From positions 1-24,261 of IMG/VR virus record IMGVR_UViG_3300045999_003435: DNA of 24,261 nt. One strand, given 5' to 3'. This DNA is from a virus. Under the pieces are notes generated by a model that saw only the letters and a program-made list of their open reading frames with translations, did no database searches and was not told where the DNA came from. Below, piece by piece: positions 1 to 7,109 of this stretch. Each line of letters opens with the position of its first letter. Position 1 is the first letter of the stretch. A program made the position numbers and the translations under genes.

Positions 1-2
1 AG

Positions 3-962
3 GCATACGACAACGCCAACGCTAACCGCGAAGACTTGTCGAACATCATCTACGACATCTCGCCGGTTGATACGCCCTTCATGTCCAACATTGGTCGTGA
101 CACGGCGTCGAACACCTACTTCGAGTGGCAAGTTGACGAGCTGGCGGCTGCTGCCGCTAACGCTGCAATCGAAGGCGCTGACGCCGGTAATGCCGACTTC
201 ACCGCGACTGTCCGTGTTGCCAACTACACCCAGATCAGCCGCAAGATCATCTCGGTCTCTGGCACCGCTGACAGCGTGAACACTGCCGGTATGCGTACCG
301 TCATGGCTTACGAGACCGCCAAGAAGGCAAAAGAGCTGAAGCGCGATATGGAGTTCATCCTCCTGTCGAACCAAGCTGGTGTTGCCGGTTCTGGCACCTC
401 GACGGCTCGTAACACGGCTGGTTTGCCCACTTGGCTCATCAGCAACTCGATCACCAACGGTGCTGTGAAGCCCGAGATGTCTGGCTCTGACGGCAACGGT
501 TATCCCGACACCGCTTGGACCAGCCTTTCGACCTCGACGGACGTTGCGTTCACTGAGACGATGCTGAAGACTGCTATTCAGAACGTCTGGGCTGAAGGCG
601 GCGATCCGAAAATCCTCATGGTTGGCCCGTACAACAAGACGGTCGCCTCTGGGTTTGCTGGTCTTGCCGAGCAGCGCGTCACCTACAATAGCGCCAAGCC
701 GCTGAAGATCATCGCAACGGCTGACGTTTATCTCTCGGACTTCGGCGAAGTTGCCATTGTTCCGAACCGCTTCCAGCCCGAGAACTTCGCGTTCGTGCTG
801 GACCCGGAATACGCTTCGGTCTCGTACCTGCGTCCGTTCCGCACGTTCGACATCGCCAAGACTGGCGACTCGGACAAGAAGGAAATGGTCGTGGAATACG
901 GCCTCCGCATTAAGTCTGAAAAGGCTCATGCGGCTATCGCCAACCTTACGCCTTCGGCCTAA
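3..962 (+). CDS. Major capsid protein, SU10-like (5' partial)
   Basis: Forms the icosahedral head shell. The reading frame is open to the left edge, so the start codon lies outside the window and the TTG at 36 is only an internal codon. The visible N-terminus reads AYDNANANREDLSNIIYDIS followed by PVDTPFMSNIGRD. This 'REDLS..IY.ISPxDTPF' block and the following 'YFEWQVDEL' are the signature I know from the SU10-type (DUF5309) major capsid family with HK97 fold. The C-terminal half contains the family-like stretch 'DVYLSDFGEVAIVPNRFQPEN' ending in a conserved 'GLRIKSEKAHAAI' tail. About 319 residues are visible, close to full family length, so few residues are missing. A strong hairpin follows the stop, as is common after highly expressed capsid genes. 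Confidence 0.9.
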   Translation, partial: AYDNANANREDLSNIIYDISPVDTPFMSNIGRDTASNTYFEWQVDELAAAAANAAIEGADAGNADFTATVRVANYTQISRKIISVSGTADSVNTAGMRTVMAYETAKKAKELKRDMEFILLSNQAGVAGSGTSTARNTAGLPTWLISNSITNGAVKPEMSGSDGNGYPDTAWTSLSTSTDVAFTETMLKTAIQNVWAEGGDPKILMVGPYNKTVASGFAGLAEQRVTYNSAKPLKIIATADVYLSDFGEVAIVPNRFQPENFAFVLDPEYASVSYLRPFRTFDIAKTGDSDKKEMVVEYGLRIKSEKAHAAIANLTPSA

Positions 963-967
963 TCTAA

Positions 968-997
968 ATAAATGGGCGGCGAAAGCCGCCCATTTAT
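968..997 (+). terminator. Perfect 13-bp hairpin after the capsid gene
   Basis: The left arm at 968-980 (ATAAATGGGCGGC) pairs without mismatch with 985-997, closed by a GAAA tetraloop. It starts 6 bases after the capsid stop codon. The downstream side is only mildly T-rich (TTTATCTA), so it may be a partial terminator or a 3'-end stabiliser that lets some transcription reach the next genes. The arms themselves start with ATAAAT and end with ATTTAT, so it could act in both directions. Confidence 0.8.
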
Positions 998-1014
998 CTA
1001 AAGGAATGGGGAAT

Positions 1015-1341
1015 ATGAAAGAAGAATACGCTCCCGGAACGTTCAGCCTCGGAACTGACACCTTCTCAGGAACAACGACAAAGATGCACATCACACACGA
1101 TGGCATCATGCACTTTGAGGATTCGGTAAGTATTGACGCGATTGCCGAACAGGCAAGGCAGGAGCGGAATGAAAGCTCTCGCACGTCAAAGTCTGGAGAT
1201 ATGGTTAAGGTCGCCAGCTTGCCAATGATGGTGTATCTCGATCTCGTTAAGCGTGGTATTATTCGCGACAGAGCAGAGATGAAGAAGTGGCTGGCCTCGG
1301 ATGAGGCTCTTCCGTACAAAACACATTGGATGAAGAGCTGA
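1015..1341 (+). CDS. Small conserved head-region protein of unknown function
   Basis: This is a 108-aa acidic/basic soluble protein with no membrane segment. It lies between the capsid gene and the head-tail adaptor, so a minor head or head-completion role is inferred from position only. The ATG at 1015 is preceded by AAGGAATGGGGA. An in-frame ATG at 1006 would add three residues but leaves almost no room for a ribosome site. The N-terminal half is rich in Thr/His (HITHDGIMHFEDS). The C-terminal half is a helical segment, 'MVYLDLVKRGIIRDRAEMKK'. The stop overlaps the next start as TGATG, which suggests translational coupling. Confidence 0.7.
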   Translation: MKEEYAPGTFSLGTDTFSGTTTKMHITHDGIMHFEDSVSIDAIAEQARQERNESSRTSKSGDMVKVASLPMMVYLDLVKRGIIRDRAEMKKWLASDEALPYKTHWMKS

Positions 1342-1958
1342 TGGCGACAATTACCAATTACGCTACGCTACAGTCCACGATTGCCGATTATCTCAATCGA
1401 GGTGATCTTACGTCGCAAATCCAAACCTTTATCCAGTTCGTAGAAGCCGACATCAACACGCGCCTACGTTGCCGCGAAATGATTGTCCGGTCTGAGGCTA
1501 CGTCTTCTGCCGAGTATGTTCAGCTTCCGTCAGACTGGCTGGAGGCTATCAATCTTACGATTGTTGGTGGAAAGAGCCCGCTGCGATATATCACTCTTGA
1601 TAAGAGCGATCAGGTTAACGAGGCAAAGTCCTATACGTCTCCGGCCTTCTATTCATTGATGAATGGTGCGATTGAGATTGTTCCGCCTCCTGCCGACGAT
1701 ATTGATATTGAGATGATTTACTACGGTAAAGTTCCAGCTCTCTCCGACGCTACCCCGACAAACTGGCTGCTGACCAAGGCTCCTGACGTGTACTTGTATG
1801 GAGCAATGGTTCACGCCGCCCCGTATCTTATGGATGATCCTCGCGTTCAGGTTTTTGGTCAGGTATATCTGTCTCGCGTTGAGTCACTGAATGAAGAGTC
1901 TCAGAAATCATTGCACAGCGGCTCTCCGCTTGTTGCCAGAACACAGAGGACGTACTGA
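1341..1958 (+). CDS. Head-tail adaptor (connector) protein
   Basis: This is a 205-aa protein predicted to form the ring below the portal that joins head to tail. The pattern matches the adaptor proteins found next to SU10-type capsids: an N-terminal helical part (YATLQSTIADYLNRGDLTSQ, then IQTFIQFVEADINTRLR), a beta segment 'EYVQLPSDWLEAINLTI', a 'YYGKVPALSD..PTNWLL' motif, and a helical 'PDVYLYGAMVHAAPYLMDD'. The longer reading from 1326 would overlap the previous gene. I chose the ATG at 1341 because it forms the TGATG junction used repeatedly in this operon. The gene ends in another TGATG overlap with the following gene. Confidence 0.8.
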   Translation: MATITNYATLQSTIADYLNRGDLTSQIQTFIQFVEADINTRLRCREMIVRSEATSSAEYVQLPSDWLEAINLTIVGGKSPLRYITLDKSDQVNEAKSYTSPAFYSLMNGAIEIVPPPADDIDIEMIYYGKVPALSDATPTNWLLTKAPDVYLYGAMVHAAPYLMDDPRVQVFGQVYLSRVESLNEESQKSLHSGSPLVARTQRTY

Positions 1959-2350
1959 TGGCTGGACTTACAAACTTTGGCGAAGACCTTGTTCTAGATT
2001 TCTTGTTCACAACTAGCACGGCGACCCGTCCGACTGCTTGGTACATCTCGCTTTACACTGTGGCTCCGACTGAAAGCACAGGTGGCACGGAAGTCTCTGG
2101 TGGCTCGTATGCCCGCACATCTGCCAGCTTTTCTGTGTCCGGTACTGCACCGACAACGGCTTCAAACTCTGCGGCTGTCGAGTTTGTTGAGGCATCGGCC
2201 TCTTGGGGGACGGTTGTAGCCGCCGGGGTCATGGATGCGTCTACGGGGGGAAACCTTATTGCCTACGCAGACCTTACCGTAAGCAAGGCTGTCGGAACTG
2301 GCGACGTGTTGAGGTTCAACACGGGTGAAATTGACATAACGCTCGACTGA
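1958..2350 (+). CDS. Gp80-like tail/appendage structural protein
   Basis: This is a 130-aa, mostly beta-strand protein. The pattern 'FLFT..TATRPTAWYISLYT', 'PTESTGGTEVSGGSYARTSA', 'SNSAAVEFVEASASWGTVVA' and C-terminal 'GDVLRFNTGEIDITLD' is the one I know from a widespread small phage virion family often labelled tail fiber or Gp80-like. No enzyme motif is visible. It sits between the adaptor and the fibre genes, coupled by TGATG overlaps on both sides. The family's exact place in the virion is not established from sequence, so 'appendage structural protein' is the safest description. Confidence 0.72.
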   Translation: MAGLTNFGEDLVLDFLFTTSTATRPTAWYISLYTVAPTESTGGTEVSGGSYARTSASFSVSGTAPTTASNSAAVEFVEASASWGTVVAAGVMDASTGGNLIAYADLTVSKAVGTGDVLRFNTGEIDITLD

Positions 2351-3120
2351 TGGCTCTTGGCCGCCCATATGGAGAATATGGATATGGTGACGGAGCCTTC
2401 GGGACTTCTGTCACCATAGATGCGGCTTGTCTTGTTGAGATTACGTCTAACGCTTCTGCCTCTGCCAACAAGGACACCCCTGCATCTGTTGTCATGGTTT
2501 GCGCGTCTGGCGCACAGATGTCCGGCCAGCTTGTACTGGGTGTTCGTGCAACTGCCACATGCCAGAGCAATTCGACTGCCAGCGCTTCCATTGTTAGGCA
2601 GGCTTCAGCTTCAGCGGTATGCCAGTCTTCTGCGACGGCACGGGCATCCTTAACCCTTGGAGCGTCAGCTCAGGCTGCTAGTACATCTGACGCCTCGGCT
2701 AACGCCTATACAGTTTCTCTGGCATCTGCTAGCGGCGCGTCAACAAGCTCTGCTACATTTGCGGCTGGTGTGACTATGCTTGCTGCGGCGTCTGGCGCTT
2801 CTACGTCTGATGCAAATGCCTCTGGAAGCGCAACATATTATGCTGTACAACTAATACAGGTTTACAGTAATGCGTTCGCGTCTGGGAAAGGCATTTATTC
2901 TGCCCGGATAATTGCTTCGGCATTGTCTAATATGACTGCGAACGGTCGTTATTTGTGGGAAAAAGAGATCGTGGCTGCTGAGAGTTGGTCTGGGCAAGGT
3001 GTTCCTTCCGCGACTTGGGCAGCACAAGCAACATCGGCTCAGGCGTGGTCTGGTAGTAGTATTCCGGCGGAGGTTTGGGCAGCGCAAGAGACACCGGCCC
3101 AAGCGTGGGTTAATCAGTAG
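2350..3120 (+). CDS. Ala/Ser-rich putative fibre or appendage protein
   Basis: This 256-aa protein has very low complexity. After a Gly/Tyr-rich start ([15 protein letters not shown]) it consists largely of alternating Ala/Ser/Thr beta-type stretches such as '[15 protein letters not shown]' and '[15 protein letters not shown]', repeated with about 28-32-residue spacing. It closes with two copies of a 20-residue tryptophan repeat. No signal peptide, membrane segment or catalytic motif is visible. Such composition and the position between a Gp80-like protein and the tail fibre suggest an elongated virion fibre or host-contact protein. That role is inferred from context and composition only. Confidence 0.6.
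   Translation: MALGRPYGEYGYGDGAFGTSVTIDAACLVEITSNASASANKDTPASVVMVCASGAQMSGQLVLGVRATATCQSNSTASASIVRQASASAVCQSSATARASLTLGASAQAASTSDASANAYTVSLASASGASTSSATFAAGVTMLAAASGASTSDANASGSATYYAVQLIQVYSNAFASGKGIYSARIIASALSNMTANGRYLWEKEIVAAESWSGQGVPSATWAAQATSAQAWSGSSIPAEVWAAQETPAQAWVNQ
2986..3105 (+). repeat. Two tandem 60-bp units encoding a WSG...WAAQ repeat
   Basis: Units 2986-3045 and 3046-3105 each encode a 20-residue repeat of the form WSGxxxPxxxWAAQxTxAQA, with a third partial unit (W-V-N-Q) before the stop. The two DNA copies differ at many third and some first positions, so the repeat is old and kept at protein level. It forms the C-terminus of the Ala/Ser-rich fibre-like protein. Confidence 0.8.
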
Positions 3121-3131
3121 GAGCAGCCGTC

Positions 3132-4148
3132 ATGGCCGATTCGTTTACAGCAAACCTTAACCTTACCAAGCCGGAGGTTGGCGCGTCTCGCGACACTTGG
3201 GGCGGCAAGCTTAACACCGATCTGGACACGCTCGACGCTCTCTTTACAGCCAATGGAACTGGAACGTCTGTTGGCTTAAAGGTTGGTACCGGCAAGACGC
3301 TCAACGCGACTGATGGTACTGTTTTAATCCCGGCTGTCGCGAGCCCTGCCCAGACGGCTGACGGCTCCATGGTTTGGGACAGCGACGACAATCTCTTGAC
3401 GGTTGGTGACGGCTCGTCGCGCAAGGTTATGGTTGATACTAGCACCGCGCAAACGTTGACAAACAAAACCCTGACAAGCCCGACGCTGACTACTCCAGCT
3501 CTTGGCACGCCCGCATCTGGGGTTATGACTAGCGTTACCGGGCTTCCGCTAACAACTGGTGTTACTGGAACTCTTCCCATTGCTAATGGCGGCACTAACG
3601 CAACTACGGCAGGTGATGCAAGAACTAGCTTGGGTCTTGGCACTGTGGCGGTTGAAAATACGGTTCCTGTAAGCAAGGGCGGTACTGGTGCCACGACGCT
3701 TACCGCCAACAACGTGATCTTGGGCAATGGAACTTCTGCTGTTCAGTTGGTTGCTCCCGGAACGTCAGGTAATGTTCTAAAAAGCAACGGAACGACTTGG
3801 GAGAGCGCGGCGGCAGGGGCTGGCGGTGTAACGTCCATAACCGCTGGAACCGGACTCACTGGTGGGACGATTACGACCAGCGGGACGATTGCGGTTGATA
3901 TTTATACTGGCACAACCGTTAATAATACGAGCTACCCGATTGGTTCGTATGTTTCTTCTCAAACCGACAGCGACATAAACGTAAATTCATCATCGACGAT
4001 ATTTAGCCCACCGACCGGTGGATCGGCGCGGTTTTATAAAAGCTCGCAGGGGACGGGGTCGGCTGCTCTTACCGGGACGTGGAGAGCAAGGGGGCGCACG
4101 CCGCAACAAGCTTGCGAATATACCTATCTGTTCCAAAGAACGGCGTGA
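3132..4148 (+). CDS. Tail fibre protein
   Basis: This 338-aa protein is predicted to be a receptor-binding fibre. The N-terminus '[20 protein letters not shown]' followed by '[11 protein letters not shown]' is a recurrent virion-anchoring segment of fibres in marine and alphaproteobacterial phages. The middle has the classical trimeric-fibre signatures: '[20 protein letters not shown]', '[20 protein letters not shown]' and '[20 protein letters not shown]', then a Gly/Thr-rich shaft ([15 protein letters not shown]). The C-terminus '[10 protein letters not shown]' resembles the knob-end strand of many fibres. AGGAG lies 8 bases upstream of the ATG. The C-terminal third differs in character from the shaft, as expected for the variable, host-specific part. 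Confidence 0.85.
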   Translation: MADSFTANLNLTKPEVGASRDTWGGKLNTDLDTLDALFTANGTGTSVGLKVGTGKTLNATDGTVLIPAVASPAQTADGSMVWDSDDNLLTVGDGSSRKVMVDTSTAQTLTNKTLTSPTLTTPALGTPASGVMTSVTGLPLTTGVTGTLPIANGGTNATTAGDARTSLGLGTVAVENTVPVSKGGTGATTLTANNVILGNGTSAVQLVAPGTSGNVLKSNGTTWESAAAGAGGVTSITAGTGLTGGTITTSGTIAVDIYTGTTVNNTSYPIGSYVSSQTDSDINVNSSSTIFSPPTGGSARFYKSSQGTGSAALTGTWRARGRTPQQACEYTYLFQRTA

Positions 4149-4163
4149 GACTGGAGAAGTAAC

Positions 4164-4415
4164 ATGGACAACTTAGCCAAGAACCTTAATGTTATTTGCC
4201 AGTGGGTTGACGGTGGATACAACTGCACGGTTGATCTGTGGGATAGCTGGTCCCAGACTTGGGAAATTGCAGTTCAGTATTGCGCCCGTGAAGGCGACCC
4301 TGCACCTGTAAATCAGTGGATAATTGAGCAGATAGGCACTGGGGCGTATGATCCCATTGGCGCTTGCCAAGTCCTAGCTGATGCACCACCAAGCGACGGC
4401 CCTGTGGTGCTTTAA
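4164..4415 (+). CDS. Small protein of unknown function, fibre-adjacent
   Basis: This is an 83-aa soluble protein, rich in Trp and with four Cys (C12, C21, C40 and C68 by my count). Its even W/C spacing suggests a compact beta-rich fold. I do not recognise the family. GGAG lies 9 bases upstream of the ATG. It directly follows the tail fibre and overlaps the next gene by one base (TAATG). A fibre-assembly or accessory virion role is possible from position but has no sequence support. Confidence 0.6.
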   Translation: MDNLAKNLNVICQWVDGGYNCTVDLWDSWSQTWEIAVQYCAREGDPAPVNQWIIEQIGTGAYDPIGACQVLADAPPSDGPVVL

Positions 4416-4684
4416 TGCTAGAGTCAAAGCCTCTTAATGTTGGAAAATTGGTCGGGTCGATAAACGATTTTCCACTCGTTGGGGACGTTTTGCCGATGCA
4501 CAGCCACGATGCTTCCAGCCTGCATATCTCCATCGTGGCTCGTGGTTCTTTCCGCGCTCACGGCAATGGATGGGATCGCACGTTAAACTGTGGCGATGTT
4601 GTTGACTGGAAGGCCAACGACCCGCACGAGTTCATTTCCTTAGAGCCAGACAGCCGAATGGTAAACATCCAGAGGGGCGCGTAA
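4415..4684 (+). CDS. Small cupin-fold protein
   Basis: This 89-aa protein looks like a single minimal cupin barrel. It has 'PMHSHD' with H29 and H31, then a 'LHISIVARGSFRAHGNGWDR' strand pair, a tight turn 'LNCGDVVDWKANDPHEF' with G60 and H71, and a closing strand 'SRMVNI'. The H-x-H plus later His arrangement is the metal-binding pattern of cupins, although the usual Glu of motif 1 is not in its normal place. Function is unknown. It could bind a metal or sugar in the virion, or act as a small enzyme. It is coupled by one-base TAATG overlaps to the previous gene and to the holin-like gene, so it is part of the same transcript. Confidence 0.65.
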   Translation: MLESKPLNVGKLVGSINDFPLVGDVLPMHSHDASSLHISIVARGSFRAHGNGWDRTLNCGDVVDWKANDPHEFISLEPDSRMVNIQRGA

Positions 4685-4857
4685 TGGAACCTCACAACCA
4701 AGAGGCAGCAAAATTGATAACTGACGGCCTTTCGGTTGTGACGGTTTTGGGGACTTTGGCTGGCCTGCTCCCGGCAGTTGCTGCATTGTTTACGATTATC
4801 TGGACGGGTATTCGTATATACGAGACTGAGACTTTTCAGCGCTGGCTGGGCAAGTAG
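4684..4857 (+). CDS. Holin-like small membrane protein
   Basis: This 57-aa protein starts MEPHNQEAAKLITDGLSVVT. It has one long hydrophobic region (about residues 16-44, VVTVLGTLAGLLPAVAALFT then IIWTGI) that could hold one long or two short membrane segments. It ends in a charged tail, RIYETETFQRWLGK. The 'LPxxAALxTIxWTGIRIYET' pattern is what I know from small predicted holins in podoviruses of marine and alphaproteobacterial hosts. Its role would be to permeabilise the inner membrane at lysis. The ATG overlaps the cupin stop (TAATG). The lysis cassette continues with membrane proteins, endolysin and spanins. Confidence 0.75.
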   Translation: MEPHNQEAAKLITDGLSVVTVLGTLAGLLPAVAALFTIIWTGIRIYETETFQRWLGK

Positions 4858-4872
4858 GGGCAAGGTAATGGT

Positions 4873-5343
4873 ATGGACCCTGCTACAATCGCTGTCATAT
4901 TCGGAGTAGCCAAAGCTTCCTTTAACGCCGTACAGCAAGGTATTAAGTTTGGCAAAGACATCAACTCGATGTGTGGTGACATTGCCAAGCTGTACGGGTC
5001 AGTCGCCAAACTAACGCAAGCCAGCAAGACGCCGCCGAAACCAAAGCTGTTCAGCAAAGTCACTGCCGAGGAAATCGCTCTCGACACCGTGATGAAGCGG
5101 AAAGAAGCGGCGGAGATGGCGGAGAAGGTGAAGAACGACTTTGTATCTATTTACGGTCTGCATGGGTGGGAGGAGGTTCTCAAGGAGGTCATTCGGGTAC
5201 GAAAGCAACAGAGGCTACTTGAGGAAGAGAAAGCCCGCGCAGCCAAGCAGATGCGAGACGACTTGATGCAGCTAGGGCTGGTTGTACTGGTAGCGATAAC
5301 GATCATGGTGGGCTTATTTATTCTGGCAGTTTGGATGGCATGA
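4873..5343 (+). CDS. Coiled-coil, C-terminally membrane-anchored protein of unknown function
   Basis: This is a 156-aa protein. The N-terminus 'MDPATIAVIFGVAKASFNAV' is a hydrophobic/amphipathic helix. A long charged helical middle (about residues 63-132, with 'VRKQQRLLEEEKARAAKQMR') follows, then a clear membrane segment at 134-154. I recognise the family as widespread in marine phages next to lysis or tail genes, with no known function to my knowledge. The predicted topology, a soluble N-terminal part with a C-terminal anchor, would suit a lysis regulator, a holin partner or a membrane protein of superinfection exclusion. The ATG at 4868 is out of frame. The ATG at 4873 begins the conserved MDPATI sequence. 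Confidence 0.75.
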   Translation: MDPATIAVIFGVAKASFNAVQQGIKFGKDINSMCGDIAKLYGSVAKLTQASKTPPKPKLFSKVTAEEIALDTVMKRKEAAEMAEKVKNDFVSIYGLHGWEEVLKEVIRVRKQQRLLEEEKARAAKQMRDDLMQLGLVVLVAITIMVGLFILAVWMA

Positions 5344-6032
5344 TGGCGAAACCTCCTATTAAAAAACCAGCAGCAAAGAAGTCGCCGACAAAGAAACCTG
5401 CTGCTAAGGCTACAGAAGTTGCTGCTCCCAAGCCTCCGGGCGGGCCGATAGACAAAGTTCTTGATCTCGTTAAGTGGGTAGATAGCCCGTTTAAACTTGC
5501 GACAGTAGTGGTTCTTGGCGTCCTCGGTCTTGGTGGCTACATCGTCTACCAGCAGCAGGACAAGCTAGTTGGGGCGATTACTTCTCGCGAGACAATGCCA
5601 GTGCTGCTGTCAGATGAGCGGTTGTCGTCTATGGCTCGTGATTTGATCCGGGACACACGAGCCGAGACTGTTATTATTCACGAGATCGACTTAGCCAAGA
5701 ACGCTAGGACGACTCGAATTGCCCAGTCTCCAGACGGTCGCTTTGCAGCGCTGGAAGGAAAGAAGGGCGCGTTCTTCAGCGGATCACCTGACAGAAACAA
5801 AGCCGCAGTAGCCATGCTCAATGGTGAGGTTCTGTGTGAGCCCTTTACTGCATCCTCTGACGTAGGTGACTGGATCATCTCAAGGGGCGTAACCTACGCC
5901 TGCCGTGGATCAATCCCTCCTGAAGCCGGTCATATGGCCGGGTACATAGCCGTTGGCTTCAAACAAGAGCCTAGAGATACGACGGCAACCAAAGCACGGA
6001 TCAATCAAACCGCCAGAGACATGGCAAAGTAA
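5343..6032 (+). CDS. Single-pass membrane protein with Lys/Pro/Ala-rich N-tail
   Basis: This is a 229-aa protein. Residues 1-35 are a basic, disordered tail with repeated KKPAAKKSPTKKPAAK-type motifs. Residues 52-69 form a membrane segment (LATVVVLGVLGLGGYIVY). The remaining 155 residues are a folded, probably periplasmic domain with alternating helices and strands ('RDLIRDTRAETVIIHEIDLA', 'GDWIISRGVTYACRGSIPPE') that faintly resembles a GAF/PAS-like core. I do not recognise a named family. ATG codons at 5340 and 5343 are both possible; 5343 gives the TGATG junction typical of this operon. Its place between a membrane protein and the endolysin suggests a lysis-related or envelope role. Confidence 0.7.
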   Translation: MAKPPIKKPAAKKSPTKKPAAKATEVAAPKPPGGPIDKVLDLVKWVDSPFKLATVVVLGVLGLGGYIVYQQQDKLVGAITSRETMPVLLSDERLSSMARDLIRDTRAETVIIHEIDLAKNARTTRIAQSPDGRFAALEGKKGAFFSGSPDRNKAAVAMLNGEVLCEPFTASSDVGDWIISRGVTYACRGSIPPEAGHMAGYIAVGFKQEPRDTTATKARINQTARDMAK

Positions 6033-6044
6033 TTGGAGAGTATT

Positions 6045-6764
6045 ATGAGAATGTCGGCAGCAGGACTTGCTACGGTAAAAGAGTTCGAGGGTCTTAGACT
6101 AAAGGCGTATAAGTGTCCTGCGGCTGTCTGGACAATTGGCTATGGTCACACCTCCGCCGCTGGCGCACCAGAAGTAACACCCAAGCTTGAGGTCACAAAA
6201 GAAGAGTGCGAGGCCATCCTCAAGCGTGACATGAAGCAGTATGAAGACGGCGTTAACAAGCTGGTCAAGGTTAGCCTAACGCAGGGTCAGTTCGATGCTC
6301 TGGTGGATTTTGCCTACAACGCTGGTGTCGGCGCTCTGCAAAAGTCTACTCTTCTGAAGCGTGTCAACGCAGGCAAGTTCGACGAGGTCCCTGCTGAGTT
6401 CATGAAGTGGACAAGGGGCGGCGGCAAAGAGTTACCGGGTCTTGTTCGTCGTCGCCGTGCTGAAGTGAAGCTGTGGCGTGGTCTTGATGTTAAGGCTCCG
6501 GTTGTCACATCTCAGGCTCGCCTTGCTCCAGACCAGCCGCAGGCATCCAAGTCAATCGTCCAGTCGAAAGAAGCCAATGCAGCCGTAGCTGCGGGTGGAT
6601 TGGGCGCTGTAGCTATCGCTCAAGAAGTGATGCCGATGATGAAAGAGGGCGGAGACCTTTTGGGTTCACTCAGCCCGACTGTGATGATATTGTTGGTAAT
6701 CATCGCGGCAGCAGGTGTTGTGTGGTACTTCCGTAAGCAGAGGCTAGATGAGGAGGGGTCATGA
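6045..6764 (+). CDS. Endolysin, GH24 T4-type lysozyme with C-terminal membrane segment
   Basis: This 239-aa muramidase cleaves the MurNAc-GlcNAc bond of peptidoglycan. Its active-site triad, E15-C24-T30 (in 'EFEGLRLKAYKCPAAVWTIG'), keeps the T4 spacing E-x8-D/C-x5-T, with Cys in the Asp position as in P21-type endolysins. The 'QFDALVDFAYNAGVGALQKS' and 'GLVRRRRAEVKLW' motifs are standard for GH24. The lysozyme domain ends near residue 150. About 55 linker residues follow, then a strong C-terminal membrane segment (about 209-227) and a charged end. The C-terminal anchor is unusual. The start is ATG 6045, 6 bases after GGAG; the TTG at 6033 is less likely. It overlaps the spanin gene by 4 bases. 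Confidence 0.9.
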   Translation: MRMSAAGLATVKEFEGLRLKAYKCPAAVWTIGYGHTSAAGAPEVTPKLEVTKEECEAILKRDMKQYEDGVNKLVKVSLTQGQFDALVDFAYNAGVGALQKSTLLKRVNAGKFDEVPAEFMKWTRGGGKELPGLVRRRRAEVKLWRGLDVKAPVVTSQARLAPDQPQASKSIVQSKEANAAVAAGGLGAVAIAQEVMPMMKEGGDLLGSLSPTVMILLVIIAAAGVVWYFRKQRLDEEGS

Positions 6765-6991
6765 TAGCCCTTCTTCTAACTCCGGTAGGAAAGTATTTCG
6801 CTGCTACATTTGTGGTAGTGATGATATTTGGCTCTGCTTATGTTAAGATCAGAGCTGACGCTGTGCGAGAAGTGGTCGCGCAATCAACAACTGAGGCGTT
6901 GAAAAGGACACAGGATGCGATTGCTGCTGGCGATTCCGTTGATGTTAGTCCTGAGCGGTTGCTCGAAAATGATGGAAGTAGGCGCGACTAA
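6761..6991 (+). CDS. Rz-like inner-membrane spanin subunit
   Basis: This is a 76-aa protein with an N-terminal membrane segment (about residues 11-27, KYFAATFVVVMIFGSAY). A short charged helical periplasmic part follows (AVREVVAQSTTEALKRTQDA). This is the layout of an i-spanin, which spans the periplasm with its partner to fuse inner and outer membranes at the last step of lysis. It is shorter than lambda Rz (153 aa). Support comes mainly from the context: it starts within the endolysin stop and overlaps a lipoprotein gene in another frame. Confidence 0.7.
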   Translation: MIALLLTPVGKYFAATFVVVMIFGSAYVKIRADAVREVVAQSTTEALKRTQDAIAAGDSVDVSPERLLENDGSRRD

Positions 6992-7109
6992 GCCTGCTGC
7001 TTGTTCTGTATGGCGCGATGTTTCTTGGTCTGGAAAAGATACCCGGCAAACCATTGTCGAGGTTAAGGTAAACAATGCGCGCCGGCAAGGCTATTGCGAG
7101 GGTAAGTAA
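6915..7109 (+). CDS. Rz1-like outer-membrane spanin lipoprotein
   Basis: This is a 64-aa protein with a lipoprotein signal peptide, MRLLLAIPLMLVLSGC. The lipobox is LSGC, so C16 would be lipidated and kept in the outer membrane. The mature part is about 49 residues with further Cys near both ends (SVWRDVSWSGKDT, ending QGYCEGK). It starts 77 bases inside the i-spanin gene in the +1 frame and runs 118 bases beyond it. This is the 'overlapped' spanin arrangement. It ends in a TAATG overlap with the next gene. Confidence 0.8.
   Translation: MRLLLAIPLMLVLSGCSKMMEVGATKPAACSVWRDVSWSGKDTRQTIVEVKVNNARRQGYCEGK

Noticed and set aside
751-1014. 5' extension of the gene at 1015 into the capsid gene
   Set aside because: The open frame runs back to 751, but this part overlaps the capsid gene and crosses the hairpin. 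It is Arg/Ser/Thr-rich shadow sequence, and a normal ATG with a ribosome site exists at 1015.
3110-3727. Open frame of 205 codons on the minus strand under the tail fibre
   Set aside because: It is Val/Pro/Ser-rich nonsense from the Thr/Gly/Ala-rich fibre repeats read backwards. The plus-strand fibre motifs are unmistakable.
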